14,189 bases of DNA from CAYYAQ01 sp964469555 (lineage in GTDB: Bacteria > Planctomycetota > UBA1135 > UBA2386): positions 1 through 14,189 of the forward strand of contig CAYYAQ010000132.1 of NCBI GenBank assembly GCA_964469555.1, in the 5' to 3' direction. Positions within the stretch are counted from its first letter, which is position 1. Each line of letters begins with the position of its first letter. Positions 1 through 7,658 of this stretch are shown here, piece after piece. Made by a program: the position numbers and the translations under genes. Under the pieces are notes generated by a model. That model was not told the origin of the DNA. It did no database searches and worked only from the letters and a program-made list of their open reading frames with translations.

Positions 1-369
1 GCGGGACATCTTCAAGCGGTGAAACTTGGAGCCGTAGAGCAGCTTGCCGAAGATCAGCGGCACCTGCGCCTTGACGATCCCCGGCCCGTTGTCCTCGATC
101 GCCACCGTGAACGCGTCATCGCGCTTCTTCAGTGGAGTGATCTGGATCAGGAGTTCTGGGACGATGCGGGCCTCTTCGCACGCGTCGAGGCTGTTGTCGA
201 CGGCTTCCTTGATCGCGGTCAACAGCGCCTTCCGCGGACTGTCGAAGCCCAGCAGGTGCCGGTTCTTCGTGAAGAACTCCGAGACCGAGATCTCCCGCTG
301 GTCTTTCGCCATCCGTTCGGCGGCGCCTTCCTTCCCGCGCGATGGCTTCTTCTTCTTCTTTGCTGCCAT
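1..369 (-). CDS. top6B: DNA topoisomerase VI subunit B, N-terminal part (runs off the left edge)
   Basis: The ATPase subunit of type IIB topoisomerase, which with the A subunit passes one DNA duplex through another in an ATP-dependent way. Only the first 123 codons are present; the frame is still open at position 1. After a lysine-rich start (five Lys at residues 4-8), the sequence from about residue 25 is typical of Top6B: REISVSEFFTKNRHLLGF, then the GHKL N-box with E55, D58 and N59 (KEAVDNSLDACEEA) and the next ATP-site motif IEDNGPGI at residues 91-98. FGKLLYGSKFHRLKMSR follows, where the family normally goes on to its ATP-lid glycines. The spacing and the SEFF-KN-HLLGFD block separate it from GyrB, MutL and histidine kinases. 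The ATG at 369 fits the family start; no strong ribosome site is visible. It lies 62 bp after mqnA on the same strand and may be co-transcribed. The A subunit is not in the window. Confidence 0.9.
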   Translation of the reverse strand, partial: MAAKKKKKPSRGKEGAAERMAKDQREISVSEFFTKNRHLLGFDSPRKALLTAIKEAVDNSLDACEEARIVPELLIQITPLKKRDDAFTVAIEDNGPGIVKAQVPLIFGKLLYGSKFHRLKMSR

Positions 370-431
370 GGATGTTCTCTTGCGATCGGTTTTTTCGCCC
401 TCGGCAAACAGTCCAGGTTGGTAACTGGCGC

Positions 432-1190
432 TCACGCGTCCTCTCTCGGTTGCTTGTGGATGCCGACGAATGCCGGTCGAATTGATGTCTCCGCCAGATC
501 GAGCGCGGCTGCCTCTTCGTGAAAGCGCCGTAGCCCGCGGTGTTCCGCGTCGCCGAGCGAGTAGTAGATCGCACCGTCCGTGCCATCGCTGACGTTGGCT
601 TCGACCGACGCGCGCCGCGACTCGTGCAGCCGCGGAATGATCGCGTCGGTGTCGGCCTTCGCCGTGATGAGCCACAGGGCGTAGACCATCGGCAGTCCGG
701 TCAGCCCGGACCACAGCTCGCCGAGATCCGCGCATCGCCTCGGACCGGGGTCGGCGTTCAGCCCATTGTCGCCGATCATCATCACGACGTCCTGCGGCAG
801 GTCGTCGGGGAGGAGGGTCGGCTGGATCGCTGTGTACTCGATGTGCTCGGCGCACTCCCCGATCAGTCCGTGATGCAGAAGGATCCGGAGCAACGCCACC
901 GACGTGGCACTTCCACTGTCCATACCGACCGTGTGGATGACGCCTGGTCGGATGAACGCGCGCACGCTGCGCGCCGGGCCGCGTGATGCGATGCAGAGCT
1001 CTTCGGCTGCGCGGTAGCCGACGTGCCGATAACCCTCGATCGACGAGAGGAGCGCGGCGTCCAGAACGCCTTCCCGCAACATCCGCGCGAGGTCGGTGGG
1101 TGGGTCGCGACGGAACTCTACCCTCGGGTCACTGTCGAGCCCGTGCATCAAGGGCGCGCCCACTCCGTAGGGAACTCCTCCGATTCGCAT
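432..1190 (-). CDS. mqnA: Chorismate dehydratase MqnA (futalosine menaquinone pathway)
   Basis: MqnA removes water from chorismate to give 3-[(1-carboxyvinyl)oxy]benzoate, the first step of the futalosine route to menaquinone, in the cytoplasm. The 252-residue product has the periplasmic-binding-like fold signature of the family: the start MRIGGVPYGVGAPL, then LARMLREGVLDAALLSSIE at about 34-52, DSGSATS at 91-97, MIGDN at 138-142, and DLGELWSGLTGLPMVYALW at about 155-173. The reading frame is open upstream to 1358, but those extra 56 residues have no family character and would cross the divergent promoter region. MRIG is the family-like start, so I use the ATG at 1190. One oddity is that the usual Tyr-Leu-Asn near the start reads Tyr-Gly-Val (residues 8-10). 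The length is slightly below the usual 270-280. MqnC and MqnE are encoded 9 kb away in this window; mqnB and mqnD are not seen. Confidence 0.9.
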   Translation of the reverse strand: MRIGGVPYGVGAPLMHGLDSDPRVEFRRDPPTDLARMLREGVLDAALLSSIEGYRHVGYRAAEELCIASRGPARSVRAFIRPGVIHTVGMDSGSATSVALLRILLHHGLIGECAEHIEYTAIQPTLLPDDLPQDVVMMIGDNGLNADPGPRRCADLGELWSGLTGLPMVYALWLITAKADTDAIIPRLHESRRASVEANVSDGTDGAIYYSLGDAEHRGLRRFHEEAAALDLAETSIRPAFVGIHKQPREDA

Positions 1191-1217
1191 TTTTTCTGCC
1201 ACCGCCGCTGGGATCTG

Positions 1218-1241
1218 CGCGTGGCCAACTCTGGCCACGCG
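1218..1241. promoter_or_regulatory. Perfect 10-bp inverted repeat between divergent mqnA and thioredoxin-like gene
   Basis: CGCGTGGCCA, a 4-nt spacer ACTC, then TGGCCACGCG: two perfectly complementary arms. It sits 27 bp before the mqnA start on the minus strand and 95 bp before the thioredoxin-like start on the plus strand, in sequence that belongs to neither protein. It could be an operator for a dimeric regulator or a hairpin at the 5' end of the mqnA transcript. It lacks a T-run on either side, so it is not a standard terminator. Confidence 0.6.
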
Positions 1242-1250
1242 AGATCGGGC

Positions 1251-1279
1251 AGTACACCAGAGTGCTCGATCGAGATGAA
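1251..1279 (-). promoter_or_regulatory. Possible sigma-70-type promoter for mqnA
   Basis: On the minus strand TTCATC and TGTACT are separated by 17 bp, giving partial matches to -35 and -10 consensus (3 of 6 and 4 of 6). Transcription would begin near 1244, immediately before the 10-bp inverted repeat at 1218-1241. This is a weak match by eye only. Confidence 0.22.
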
Positions 1280-1336
1280 GAGGTTTTCTGCGGCGTTCCT
1301 GGGCGAGACCGGCGTGGAACGAGTACATCAGCGGGT

Positions 1337-1903
1337 ATGCAGGATCCAGAACGCACACCCGACGCTCCCCGATCGAGTCGCGGAAAGACGGTGGTTGTCG
1401 CCTTTGCCGTGCTCGTCGTCCTCTACTTCGGAATCACCAATGGCATCCGGTGGTACGTATCTTCGCAGATCCACAAGTCCGAGGGCGTGCCGATGCCCGA
1501 GTTCGAGTTGAAGGATCTGAAGGGCCAGACCTGGACGACCGCGAATCTCCGGGGCAAGACGACCGTGCTCAACTTCTTTCGGTCGCGGTGTCCGAACTGC
1601 TTGAAGGAGCGAGACGTGATCCGCCGGCTGCACCGGGATGTCGACCCTTCGAAGGTGCAGATTATCGGTGTGATGACCGACAAGGTCGTCGGGTACGAGG
1701 CGGATGTGATGGAGCGCACCCTCGAGCGATTCGACTACCAGCACCCGATCCTGATGGCGGATCGGCAGTTTATCGACGCTTTTCACGGGGCTGGCTGGGC
1801 TCACGTCACGCCGATCACCTACGTCGTCGATGCCCAGGGCCGCATTACTCACGCCCTGCGAGGGCACCAGACGTTCGACACGCTGCGCTCCGCGACTCGG
1901 TGA
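1337..1903 (+). CDS. Membrane-anchored TlpA/peroxiredoxin-type thioredoxin-fold protein
   Basis: A 188-residue protein with one N-terminal membrane anchor (about residues 18-41, KTVVVAFAVLVVLYFGI) and a thioredoxin-fold domain facing the periplasm. The domain shows the usual order: MPEFELKDLKGQ at 53-64, LRGKTTVLNFF at 71-81, the redox motif C85-P-N-C88, a strand IIGVMTDK, and the cis-proline T158-P159 before ITYVVDAQGRITHALRG. TlpA-type proteins reduce or isomerise periplasmic disulfides, often for cytochrome c or oxidase assembly; the exact partner here is unknown. The frame is open further upstream, but that sequence overlaps the mqnA promoter region and has no fold character. The ATG at 1337 puts the anchor in the right place. 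It is divergent from mqnA. A decayed second copy of its C-terminal part lies 260 bp downstream (2164-2376). Confidence 0.85.
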   Translation: MQDPERTPDAPRSSRGKTVVVAFAVLVVLYFGITNGIRWYVSSQIHKSEGVPMPEFELKDLKGQTWTTANLRGKTTVLNFFRSRCPNCLKERDVIRRLHRDVDPSKVQIIGVMTDKVVGYEADVMERTLERFDYQHPILMADRQFIDAFHGAGWAHVTPITYVVDAQGRITHALRGHQTFDTLRSATR

Positions 1904-1923
1904 GGGCCGAAATCACTGCTGAG

Positions 1924-2169
1924 TCATGCCACCCAGAAACTGGTAGTTCGCATCGAAGACTCGACGGGTTCGCGGTGGCCATAACCACCACGAAAGAACC
2001 GGCTGGCCTGCGAGTGCTGTACTCCTTCGCGAATCGGTAGCTCTTGTGCCTCGACCCTACCGTGCACGAATGTGCACGTCTCGCAGGGACCCGTGAATGC
2101 GCCCGCGTGAAGACATCGTCGAAGTGCACGAAACCACTCATGGTTCCAGATCTCGTCCAGTGCCAGGTT
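1924..2169 (-). pseudogene. Remnant of a radical SAM/SPASM protein C-terminus
   Basis: Read on the minus strand from 2169, one frame gives NLALDEIWNHEWFRALRR, then CLHAGAFTGPCETCTFVHG, and continues to a TGA at 1924. The pattern N-L-x-x-LdEIWn..x-f-raLR..l..G followed by C-x-x-C is what is seen at the end of SPASM domains, where the cysteines bind an auxiliary iron-sulfur cluster. Only about 38 codons look conserved. The tail after the CETC motif is not recognisable, and the catalytic radical SAM core is absent. Upstream the frame runs into the antisense of the thioredoxin-copy fragment, so the similarity ends abruptly near 2169. I read it as a gene fragment left by a deletion or rearrangement. 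The recognition rests on a short motif and could be chance. Confidence 0.5.
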
Positions 2170-2376
2170 ACGAGGTGGAGGCGTGGAGCGCGCCCTCGAG
2201 CGATCCGACTGCCAGCGACCGATTCCGATGGCGCGTGGGCGGTTCGTGGACGCTTTCCAAAGGGCTGGCTGGCCGCCTGTCGCGCCGTTTACTTACATCG
2301 TCGATGCCAAGGGCCGGCTCACTCATTTCCTCCGGGGCACCAGACTCTCGAAACACTGCGCTCCGCAACCCAATGA
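2164..2376 (+). pseudogene. Frameshifted partial duplicate of the thioredoxin-like gene (C-terminal part)
   Basis: From the GTG at 2183 the translation MERALERSDCQRPIP... aligns without gaps to residues 125-176 of the upstream thioredoxin-like protein, with 33 of 52 residues identical by hand count. A one-base deletion (CGAGGG in the parent, CGGGG here, near 2332) then shifts the frame. In the next frame GHQTLETLRSATQ matches the parent's last residues GHQTFDTLRSATR, and the stop falls at 2374-2376 in the matching place. A second one-base loss near 2181 separates it from an upstream GYEVE match to the parent's GYEAD. The anchor, the CPNC active site and the first half of the domain are missing, so no redox function is possible. 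This is a diverged, decayed copy. Confidence 0.85.
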
Positions 2377-2403
2377 CGCCCGGGAGATGGTAGATTTACA
2401 GGG

Positions 2404-5400
2404 ATGCTTTGCCTGCGCCGTCTCGTACCGAGCCTGATCCTTCTGGCCTTCATGACCAGTTGTGGGTCGGGGATCGTCGCCATCTTCTCCAATGATGGTG
2501 GCGGAACGGCTCCCCCGCCTCTCAAGCAGCCACCGCCGACCCCGGTATTGACCACGATCCACGACAATACCGCGCCCTTGCGCAAGCAGGATGGCGAGTT
2601 GTTGTGGTCCGCTTCTGTCCAGAACTACGAATTGCCTCTGACGATGTCACGTATCCGCGTCGAGCTGCGGGCGTTCGGAGATGTTGTGGACGTGCCGCCA
2701 GTGGTGCGCGTGCCCGACTTGACGACGGTCGAATTCTTGTACGAGAACGAAGCGATCAGGACTCGGGCGAAGGACATGTGGGGAGAGGATGGACTGGAGA
2801 CCCACGACGTCGCGGCGTTTCTCGCCGTGCTAGTCGACGGGGTGGAGGTCGCGAAACCTATCGCGATCACGATGCTGCGGGCGCCGACGATCGAGATCCA
2901 GAACCAACCCAGGTACAAGGTGCTGTCACCGCACGGTCAGATTCTCAATACGCGGATCAAGTCGATTGCTCTGCGGCCTCCGACGAATGGCGATCCCGGC
3001 AGCGCTGCCTACACCAAGGACCTCATCAACCTGAATGGCGTGGTCGCGCAGGTCGCGTTCGGTCGAGATCTGGAGTCCAGACTGGTAGCTCGAATTGCGT
3101 CGGCGACGATCGAGCCTTCCGGCGACCTGAGGCTGGCGATCGCCATGCCCGAAGTTGTGCAGCCGATCCAAGGCCACCTGATCCTGGACAGTGTCCCTTC
3201 CGGGCGATCGAGTCTGGTTTCCAATCTGTTCTATCGTCCGAAGATCAAGGGTGCGTCGCCCGCGACCGGTGCGTCTGAGGGTGGCACGGAGGTCGTGTTG
3301 TTCGGCACCGCGCTGATTCCACCCAAGCTGGACGCTCCCGGGCAATTGGACTTCGACGCCATCACGCTGATCGTGCGCAAGGGTAGCCGCGAGACCGTTA
3401 TTGCTCGGAACAAGATCAAGGACATCTCCAACAGCAGCACGCTCTTCTTCGCGATGCCTCCGGCTCCGGACGGTCGTTCTGGGCCCGCCGACATCGAGTT
3501 GGTCGTCGACATCGATGCGATCAACAGTCCGAGCGTGACCGTCTCCGTGAAGGCCGAGGGTGTATTCACGTACGGCGGGACCCAGCCCTACTTTGGGCCA
3601 CGAGGAGTGCAGCTACCGGGCAGTCCCGTCCGTGTCAGGTACTCACCGTTCGTCGAAACGAAGATCATGGCTGTCGACGCGGTCTCGGTGACTGCGGGGC
3701 CCGGTGGTGTCCCCTACGCAGCGGTGTTGCGGACGCGTGGCAACGGACTCTTCACGCGGTTTGGTCAGCCCGTTCGCGCGGCGCTGACGAATGACCAGTT
3801 GCAGCGCCACCCCGTTGATATCTGCATCGCAGACTTTGTTGGCGACGGCACGAGATCCGGTCTGATCCTCAATAGAGGGACGGGGCAGTTTGCGCGTCAC
3901 AGCTTTGTGATCGGTAGCTTGACCAGCAACCCACCGATCGCCTTCAACGAGAATCTCGAGTTGTCCGTGGAAGAAACAGGCCGAGCTTGTGCCTCCGGGG
4001 ACCTCAACGGTGACAACATCGCGGACATGGTAATTGTGGGCACGCCGCAACTCGGGAGGGAGACATCCGTGCCGGTGCTATTCATCTCGGATGGACAACC
4101 CAGCCTGCGGTTCAAGCGGTCCGAGTTCTCGGACTACGATGGGCCGTTCGACTTCGAAGCTGTAGACGTGGCCGACATCGACGGTGACGAGAAATTGGAT
4201 GTGATCTTGGCCGAGGGCGGCGCGACTCCGAGATTGTTGATCGCGTTTGGTGCCGGCAACGGTGTATTTGCCAAAGCCAATGTCGTCGACCTCGTTGGTC
4301 GTACCCTGGACTTGTCGGCAGCTGGATACACTCCGAGTGCCAATTCGAGAGTCGTCGGAGTTCACGCGATTGGAGTGCGGAACAACCGGTCGATTGCCAT
4401 GGTCTTTTCCGGGGTCGCCAAGTCGATGGCCTCACCTCCGGCCGTGGTTCACGTTCGCAAGGGAGTCGGCGCACGCACGTTCGATGGGCTCAAGTCCGCC
4501 GACATCCTCAAGGCGCCCGGAGGTGAACGCGTGTACATCTTTTCGGCCGCGGGGGATCTCACGAACGACGCCGCCGCAGAGTTGGCTGTTGTGGCCGCGG
4601 AAGACAAACTCGAACCCATCCGCATCTTCTCGCGGAGTTCCGCCGGTTTGTTCACGCATGTGAAGAACGCGGTGGACGTCGGAATGGAGGCCCTGCGCGG
4701 CGTTCGAGGCGTGGCGATTGGTGTTTCGACTGCGCCTGGCCGACATCATCAGGCCAAGGGGCGGCAGGCACTGTTCGTCACACACGACCAACCTCTCGCC
4801 AACGCAACGGAATACCGTGTGTCCACATTCCTGGCTGAGGTCAGCGTGTCCACCCCGAAGGTGCTCTCCCCACACGCCGCGCGGAAGATCGCCAGTCCGA
4901 TTCTCGGGGTCACGGTGGGCGAGTTCTTCAAGAAGTCGACGTTCGCGTCGGGTGATGACCTCGATACGTGGGTCGCGATAGAGGGCGGGTTGATCAGCCT
5001 CCACAACGATGGGCTCGGTGAACTGACAGCCGCCAAGTCCACGCTCACCGCGACGAACATCCTGCCGTCGACGCTGACAACAGTGTCCGCCGGGATCCTG
5101 GATGACCCGAACAACATGCGGAGCCTGCCGGTCTTCCTCACCGAAGATGGTCAACTCGGTCTCGTCCTGCCGTCAGACCCTGACAAGGTGCTATTTGCCG
5201 GGGGGGCCACGCCCGTCGATCTCCGCACCTTCGCTCCTGACAATTCTGACCCGAAGCTGAACCTCCGGTTGAGAACCGTCAAATCCAATTCCGTGATCAA
5301 GTCGGCAGATGTGGACTCCGACAGGATTCCCGATCTCGTAGTCATGGTCGGGCTCGCGATGGGGAAGGACCTGGGGCGGGAGAGTGAGAGTCTCTTGCTG

Positions 5401-6192
5401 CTTTTGAGGGGCAAGAGAATCGTCAAGCCGGGCGAGTTCCCCTATGAGCTACCGAACGCGAAGAACACAGTCGGCAGCTTGACGCACGGAAACGTCAGTT
5501 CCATCGCGATCGGGGACTTTGTCACGACGCTGACCGACAACACTCTCGAACTCGTGGTCGCCCTCCCTCTCGGCGGGTCGTTGGGCAATGAGGTTCGCTT
5601 CTACCGCTGGGACGCGAAGCTCGAAGTATTCGCCCATTCGTTCGCATCGGGCCGTCACCACGCGCTGCCAGTCGGCAACGAGCCGTCCTTGGTCGTATCG
5701 GACGACTACAACCGTGACGGGCGCGCGGACATCGCTGTCGCCTCGCGCGGGGATGACAAGCTGTGGATCTTCTTCAACTTCTCGTCCCCGACTAGCGGGC
5801 GGAGTGTGGACCTGACGAAGTTCCAGGGAGCCCCGGCGAATCCCCTCCCGCTTCCTGCTGGCGAGCCACGTCAGATGGTCTCCGCCGACGTGAACGGAGA
5901 CGCCTCTCCCGACGTCGTGTTGGTGGTCGAGAGTGGGGTGACCGTGAAGCAACAGCATGTCGTGTACTACGTCAGCCCTGGATTCGTCGCCGGATCGGGG
6001 TTGCGCACGATTCCACACGAGCGTACGGGCAACTACGTGTTGTCCAACGGATCCTGGGGGGTGCGTGGCGGCACAGTCAGTCTCGGTCTCGGTGATCTCA
6101 ACGGTGACGGAGCCCCAGACCTCGTTTTGGGTTGGGATACGGCTGGTACGGGGGACTACAACCTACGAGTGTTGTTCAGTAACAACTTCTAG
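2404..6192 (+). CDS. Large FG-GAP/VCBS repeat lipoprotein with an IPT/TIG domain
   Basis: A 1262-residue exported protein. The start LRRLVPSLILLAFMTSC is a lipoprotein signal with the lipid-bearing cysteine at residue 20, followed by a Gly/Pro-rich linker (about 32-47). This supports the ATG at 2404. Residues about 279-392 form an IPT/TIG immunoglobulin-like domain (PKIKGASPATGASEGGTEV). The rest is beta-rich with calcium-loop motifs of the FG-GAP/VCBS type. Clear ones are D533 (DLNGDNIAD), D591 (DIDGDEKLD), D969 (DVDSDRIPD), D1101 (DYNRDGRAD), D1162 (DVNGDASPD) and D1231 (DLNGDGAPD); weaker ones are near 477 and 718. Such repeats fold into beta-propellers seen in integrin-like surface proteins, so a cell-surface binding role is likely, but the ligand is unknown. 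The stop is 10 bp before the MBOAT gene, which suggests one transcript. Confidence 0.88.
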   Translation: MLCLRRLVPSLILLAFMTSCGSGIVAIFSNDGGGTAPPPLKQPPPTPVLTTIHDNTAPLRKQDGELLWSASVQNYELPLTMSRIRVELRAFGDVVDVPPVVRVPDLTTVEFLYENEAIRTRAKDMWGEDGLETHDVAAFLAVLVDGVEVAKPIAITMLRAPTIEIQNQPRYKVLSPHGQILNTRIKSIALRPPTNGDPGSAAYTKDLINLNGVVAQVAFGRDLESRLVARIASATIEPSGDLRLAIAMPEVVQPIQGHLILDSVPSGRSSLVSNLFYRPKIKGASPATGASEGGTEVVLFGTALIPPKLDAPGQLDFDAITLIVRKGSRETVIARNKIKDISNSSTLFFAMPPAPDGRSGPADIELVVDIDAINSPSVTVSVKAEGVFTYGGTQPYFGPRGVQLPGSPVRVRYSPFVETKIMAVDAVSVTAGPGGVPYAAVLRTRGNGLFTRFGQPVRAALTNDQLQRHPVDICIADFVGDGTRSGLILNRGTGQFARHSFVIGSLTSNPPIAFNENLELSVEETGRACASGDLNGDNIADMVIVGTPQLGRETSVPVLFISDGQPSLRFKRSEFSDYDGPFDFEAVDVADIDGDEKLDVILAEGGATPRLLIAFGAGNGVFAKANVVDLVGRTLDLSAAGYTPSANSRVVGVHAIGVRNNRSIAMVFSGVAKSMASPPAVVHVRKGVGARTFDGLKSADILKAPGGERVYIFSAAGDLTNDAAAELAVVAAEDKLEPIRIFSRSSAGLFTHVKNAVDVGMEALRGVRGVAIGVSTAPGRHHQAKGRQALFVTHDQPLANATEYRVSTFLAEVSVSTPKVLSPHAARKIASPILGVTVGEFFKKSTFASGDDLDTWVAIEGGLISLHNDGLGELTAAKSTLTATNILPSTLTTVSAGILDDPNNMRSLPVFLTEDGQLGLVLPSDPDKVLFAGGATPVDLRTFAPDNSDPKLNLRLRTVKSNSVIKSADVDSDRIPDLVVMVGLAMGKDLGRESESLLLLLRGKRIVKPGEFPYELPNAKNTVGSLTHGNVSSIAIGDFVTTLTDNTLELVVALPLGGSLGNEVRFYRWDAKLEVFAHSFASGRHHALPVGNEPSLVVSDDYNRDGRADIAVASRGDDKLWIFFNFSSPTSGRSVDLTKFQGAPANPLPLPAGEPRQMVSADVNGDASPDVVLVVESGVTVKQQHVVYYVSPGFVAGSGLRTIPHERTGNYVLSNGSWGVRGGTVSLGLGDLNGDGAPDLVLGWDTAGTGDYNLRVLFSNNF

Positions 6193-6202
6193 CTCGTAGC
6201 CT

Positions 6203-7657
6203 GTGCAGTTCAATTCCCTCGCGTTCGCGGCATTCATTGCGGTAGTGCTCTCGCTCTACTTCGTCGAGGGGCGGAAGGGGCACGTTCGTACTCAGAACGT
6301 ACTGCTGCTGGCGTCGAGCTACTTCTTCTACGGTTGGTGGGATTGGCGTTTTCTCGGTCTGCTCGCGGTTTCGACGGTCGTCGACTACGCCGTGGGAATC
6401 GGCATCGCCAACCACGTGGAGCGAACCCAGAGTCGCCGCGGGCCGAAGGGGCTGTTGCTGGTCAGTCTGTTCGTCAACCTGACGATTCTCGGGGTCTTCA
6501 AGTACTTCGACTTCTTCGTGAACAGCGCAGGCGCGTTGCTGTCACAGTTCGGGCTCGAACCAAACCTGCCGCTGTTGAACGTGATCCTGCCGGTGGGGAT
6601 CAGCTTCTACACGTTCCAGACCATTGCCTACACGTACAGCGTCTACAAAGGGGATACGCCGGCGACTCGTGACTTCGTCTCGTTCGCGGTCTACGTCGCG
6701 TACTTCCCGCAGCTGGTGGCCGGGCCTATCGAGCGCGCGCAAAGACTGCTGCCGCAGATCCAATCGCCTCGACAGACGTCAGCCGAACAGTTCAAGACGG
6801 GATGCCAACTGATCCTGCTGGGTCTGTTCAAGAAGATCGCGATCGCGGATGCGGTCGCGGGTCATGTCCAGGTGGTCTATTCCGATCCGGGTGCTTGTTC
6901 CTCGAGCACATTGCTGATGGGGACGTACCTGTTCGCGATGCAGATCTACGGGGACTTCAGCGGCTACACGGACATCGCGAGGGGTGTCAGCCGCGTGATG
7001 GGCATCGAGCTGATCCTCAACTTCAGGCAGCCCTATCTCGCCTCCAACATCACCGACTTCTGGCGGCGGTGGCACATCTCTCTGAGCACGTGGCTGAAGG
7101 AGCATCTCTACATCCCGCTGGGCGGCAATCGTCATGGGACCGCGAAGACGTACCGCAATCTCATGCTCACGATGTTGCTCGGTGGTCTGTGGCACGGAGC
7201 TGGGTGGAACTTCGTGATCTGGGGAGGTTTGCACGGGCTCTACCTGGCTGTGCACAAGTTATGGATGTCGGCGACCAGCCGCACCGTGGACGCGGCGCGT
7301 GGTGTTCTGCGAAAGCTCATCGGTGGGTTGGTGACGTTCCACCTGGTGTGTCTTGCGTGGATCTTCTTCCGCGCGGCGAACGAAAAGGAACAGGGCCCGC
7401 TTCGTGTCGCGTGGCAGGTGATCGAGGGGATCGGGAAATGTGAGTTCAAGCCGACGGACCAGGTTCCGTGGACGGCCATGTTGCTCATTCCCGTCGTTCT
7501 GATGATCGACTACTTGAGCGCTTCCCGGAACCGGCAGTTGCCGTTGGACGCTCGCACACCTCTGTTCTTCCGCGGGTTGGTCTACGGTTCTGCGGTCGTG
7601 ATGATCCTGTTGGCCAACTCGTCCGGCGATGTGCCGTTCATCTATTTCCGATTCTGA
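6203..7657 (+). CDS. MBOAT-family membrane O-acyltransferase (AlgI-like)
   Basis: A 484-residue polytopic membrane protein of the AlgI/DltB type, which passes an acyl group (commonly acetyl) from the cytoplasm across the membrane for attachment to a glycan or wall polymer. The family start LFNSLxF is matched by QFNSLAF after a GTG at 6203, so I accept the GTG although no ribosome site is visible. Hydrophobic segments fill almost the whole length. Conserved blocks are YFPQLVAGPIERA from Y167, DFSGYTDIARG from D251, DFWRRWHISLSTWLKEHLY from D285, and GGLWHGAGWNFVIWGGLHG, holding the invariant catalytic-type His at 331 and another at 344. The length is normal. It begins 10 bp after the lipoprotein gene and ends one base before the SGNH gene, the usual partner of such enzymes. 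The substrate cannot be told from sequence. Confidence 0.92.
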   Translation: MQFNSLAFAAFIAVVLSLYFVEGRKGHVRTQNVLLLASSYFFYGWWDWRFLGLLAVSTVVDYAVGIGIANHVERTQSRRGPKGLLLVSLFVNLTILGVFKYFDFFVNSAGALLSQFGLEPNLPLLNVILPVGISFYTFQTIAYTYSVYKGDTPATRDFVSFAVYVAYFPQLVAGPIERAQRLLPQIQSPRQTSAEQFKTGCQLILLGLFKKIAIADAVAGHVQVVYSDPGACSSSTLLMGTYLFAMQIYGDFSGYTDIARGVSRVMGIELILNFRQPYLASNITDFWRRWHISLSTWLKEHLYIPLGGNRHGTAKTYRNLMLTMLLGGLWHGAGWNFVIWGGLHGLYLAVHKLWMSATSRTVDAARGVLRKLIGGLVTFHLVCLAWIFFRAANEKEQGPLRVAWQVIEGIGKCEFKPTDQVPWTAMLLIPVVLMIDYLSASRNRQLPLDARTPLFFRGLVYGSAVVMILLANSSGDVPFIYFRF

Positions 7658-7658
7658 C

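Larger units (their letters stand above)
1904..2403. other. 500-bp relic zone without an intact gene
   Basis: Between the thioredoxin-like gene and the lipoprotein gene I find no intact gene. It holds two abutting remnants on opposite strands, listed separately. At 2061-2078 there is a 7-bp inverted repeat (CGTGCAC, spacer GAAT, GTGCACG), but it lies inside the SPASM remnant and may only reflect its codons. No convincing terminator or promoter was found. The lipoprotein gene must be started from somewhere in this zone. Confidence 0.6.

Noticed and set aside
983..1336. N-terminal extension of the thioredoxin-like frame
   Set aside because: It lies across the start of mqnA and its promoter region, is Arg-rich without fold character, and would place the membrane anchor internally.
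1191..1358. 56-codon upstream extension of mqnA
   Set aside because: The MRIG start matches the family, and the extension crosses the inverted repeat and overlaps the divergent gene.
1845..2141. Minus-strand 98-codon frame in the relic zone
   Set aside because: It is not the frame with SPASM similarity, overlaps the thioredoxin gene's end, and has no recognisable character.
2044..2376. 110-codon plus frame as a real gene
   Set aside because: Only its last 13 codons match anything, and that is the frameshifted end of the thioredoxin relic.
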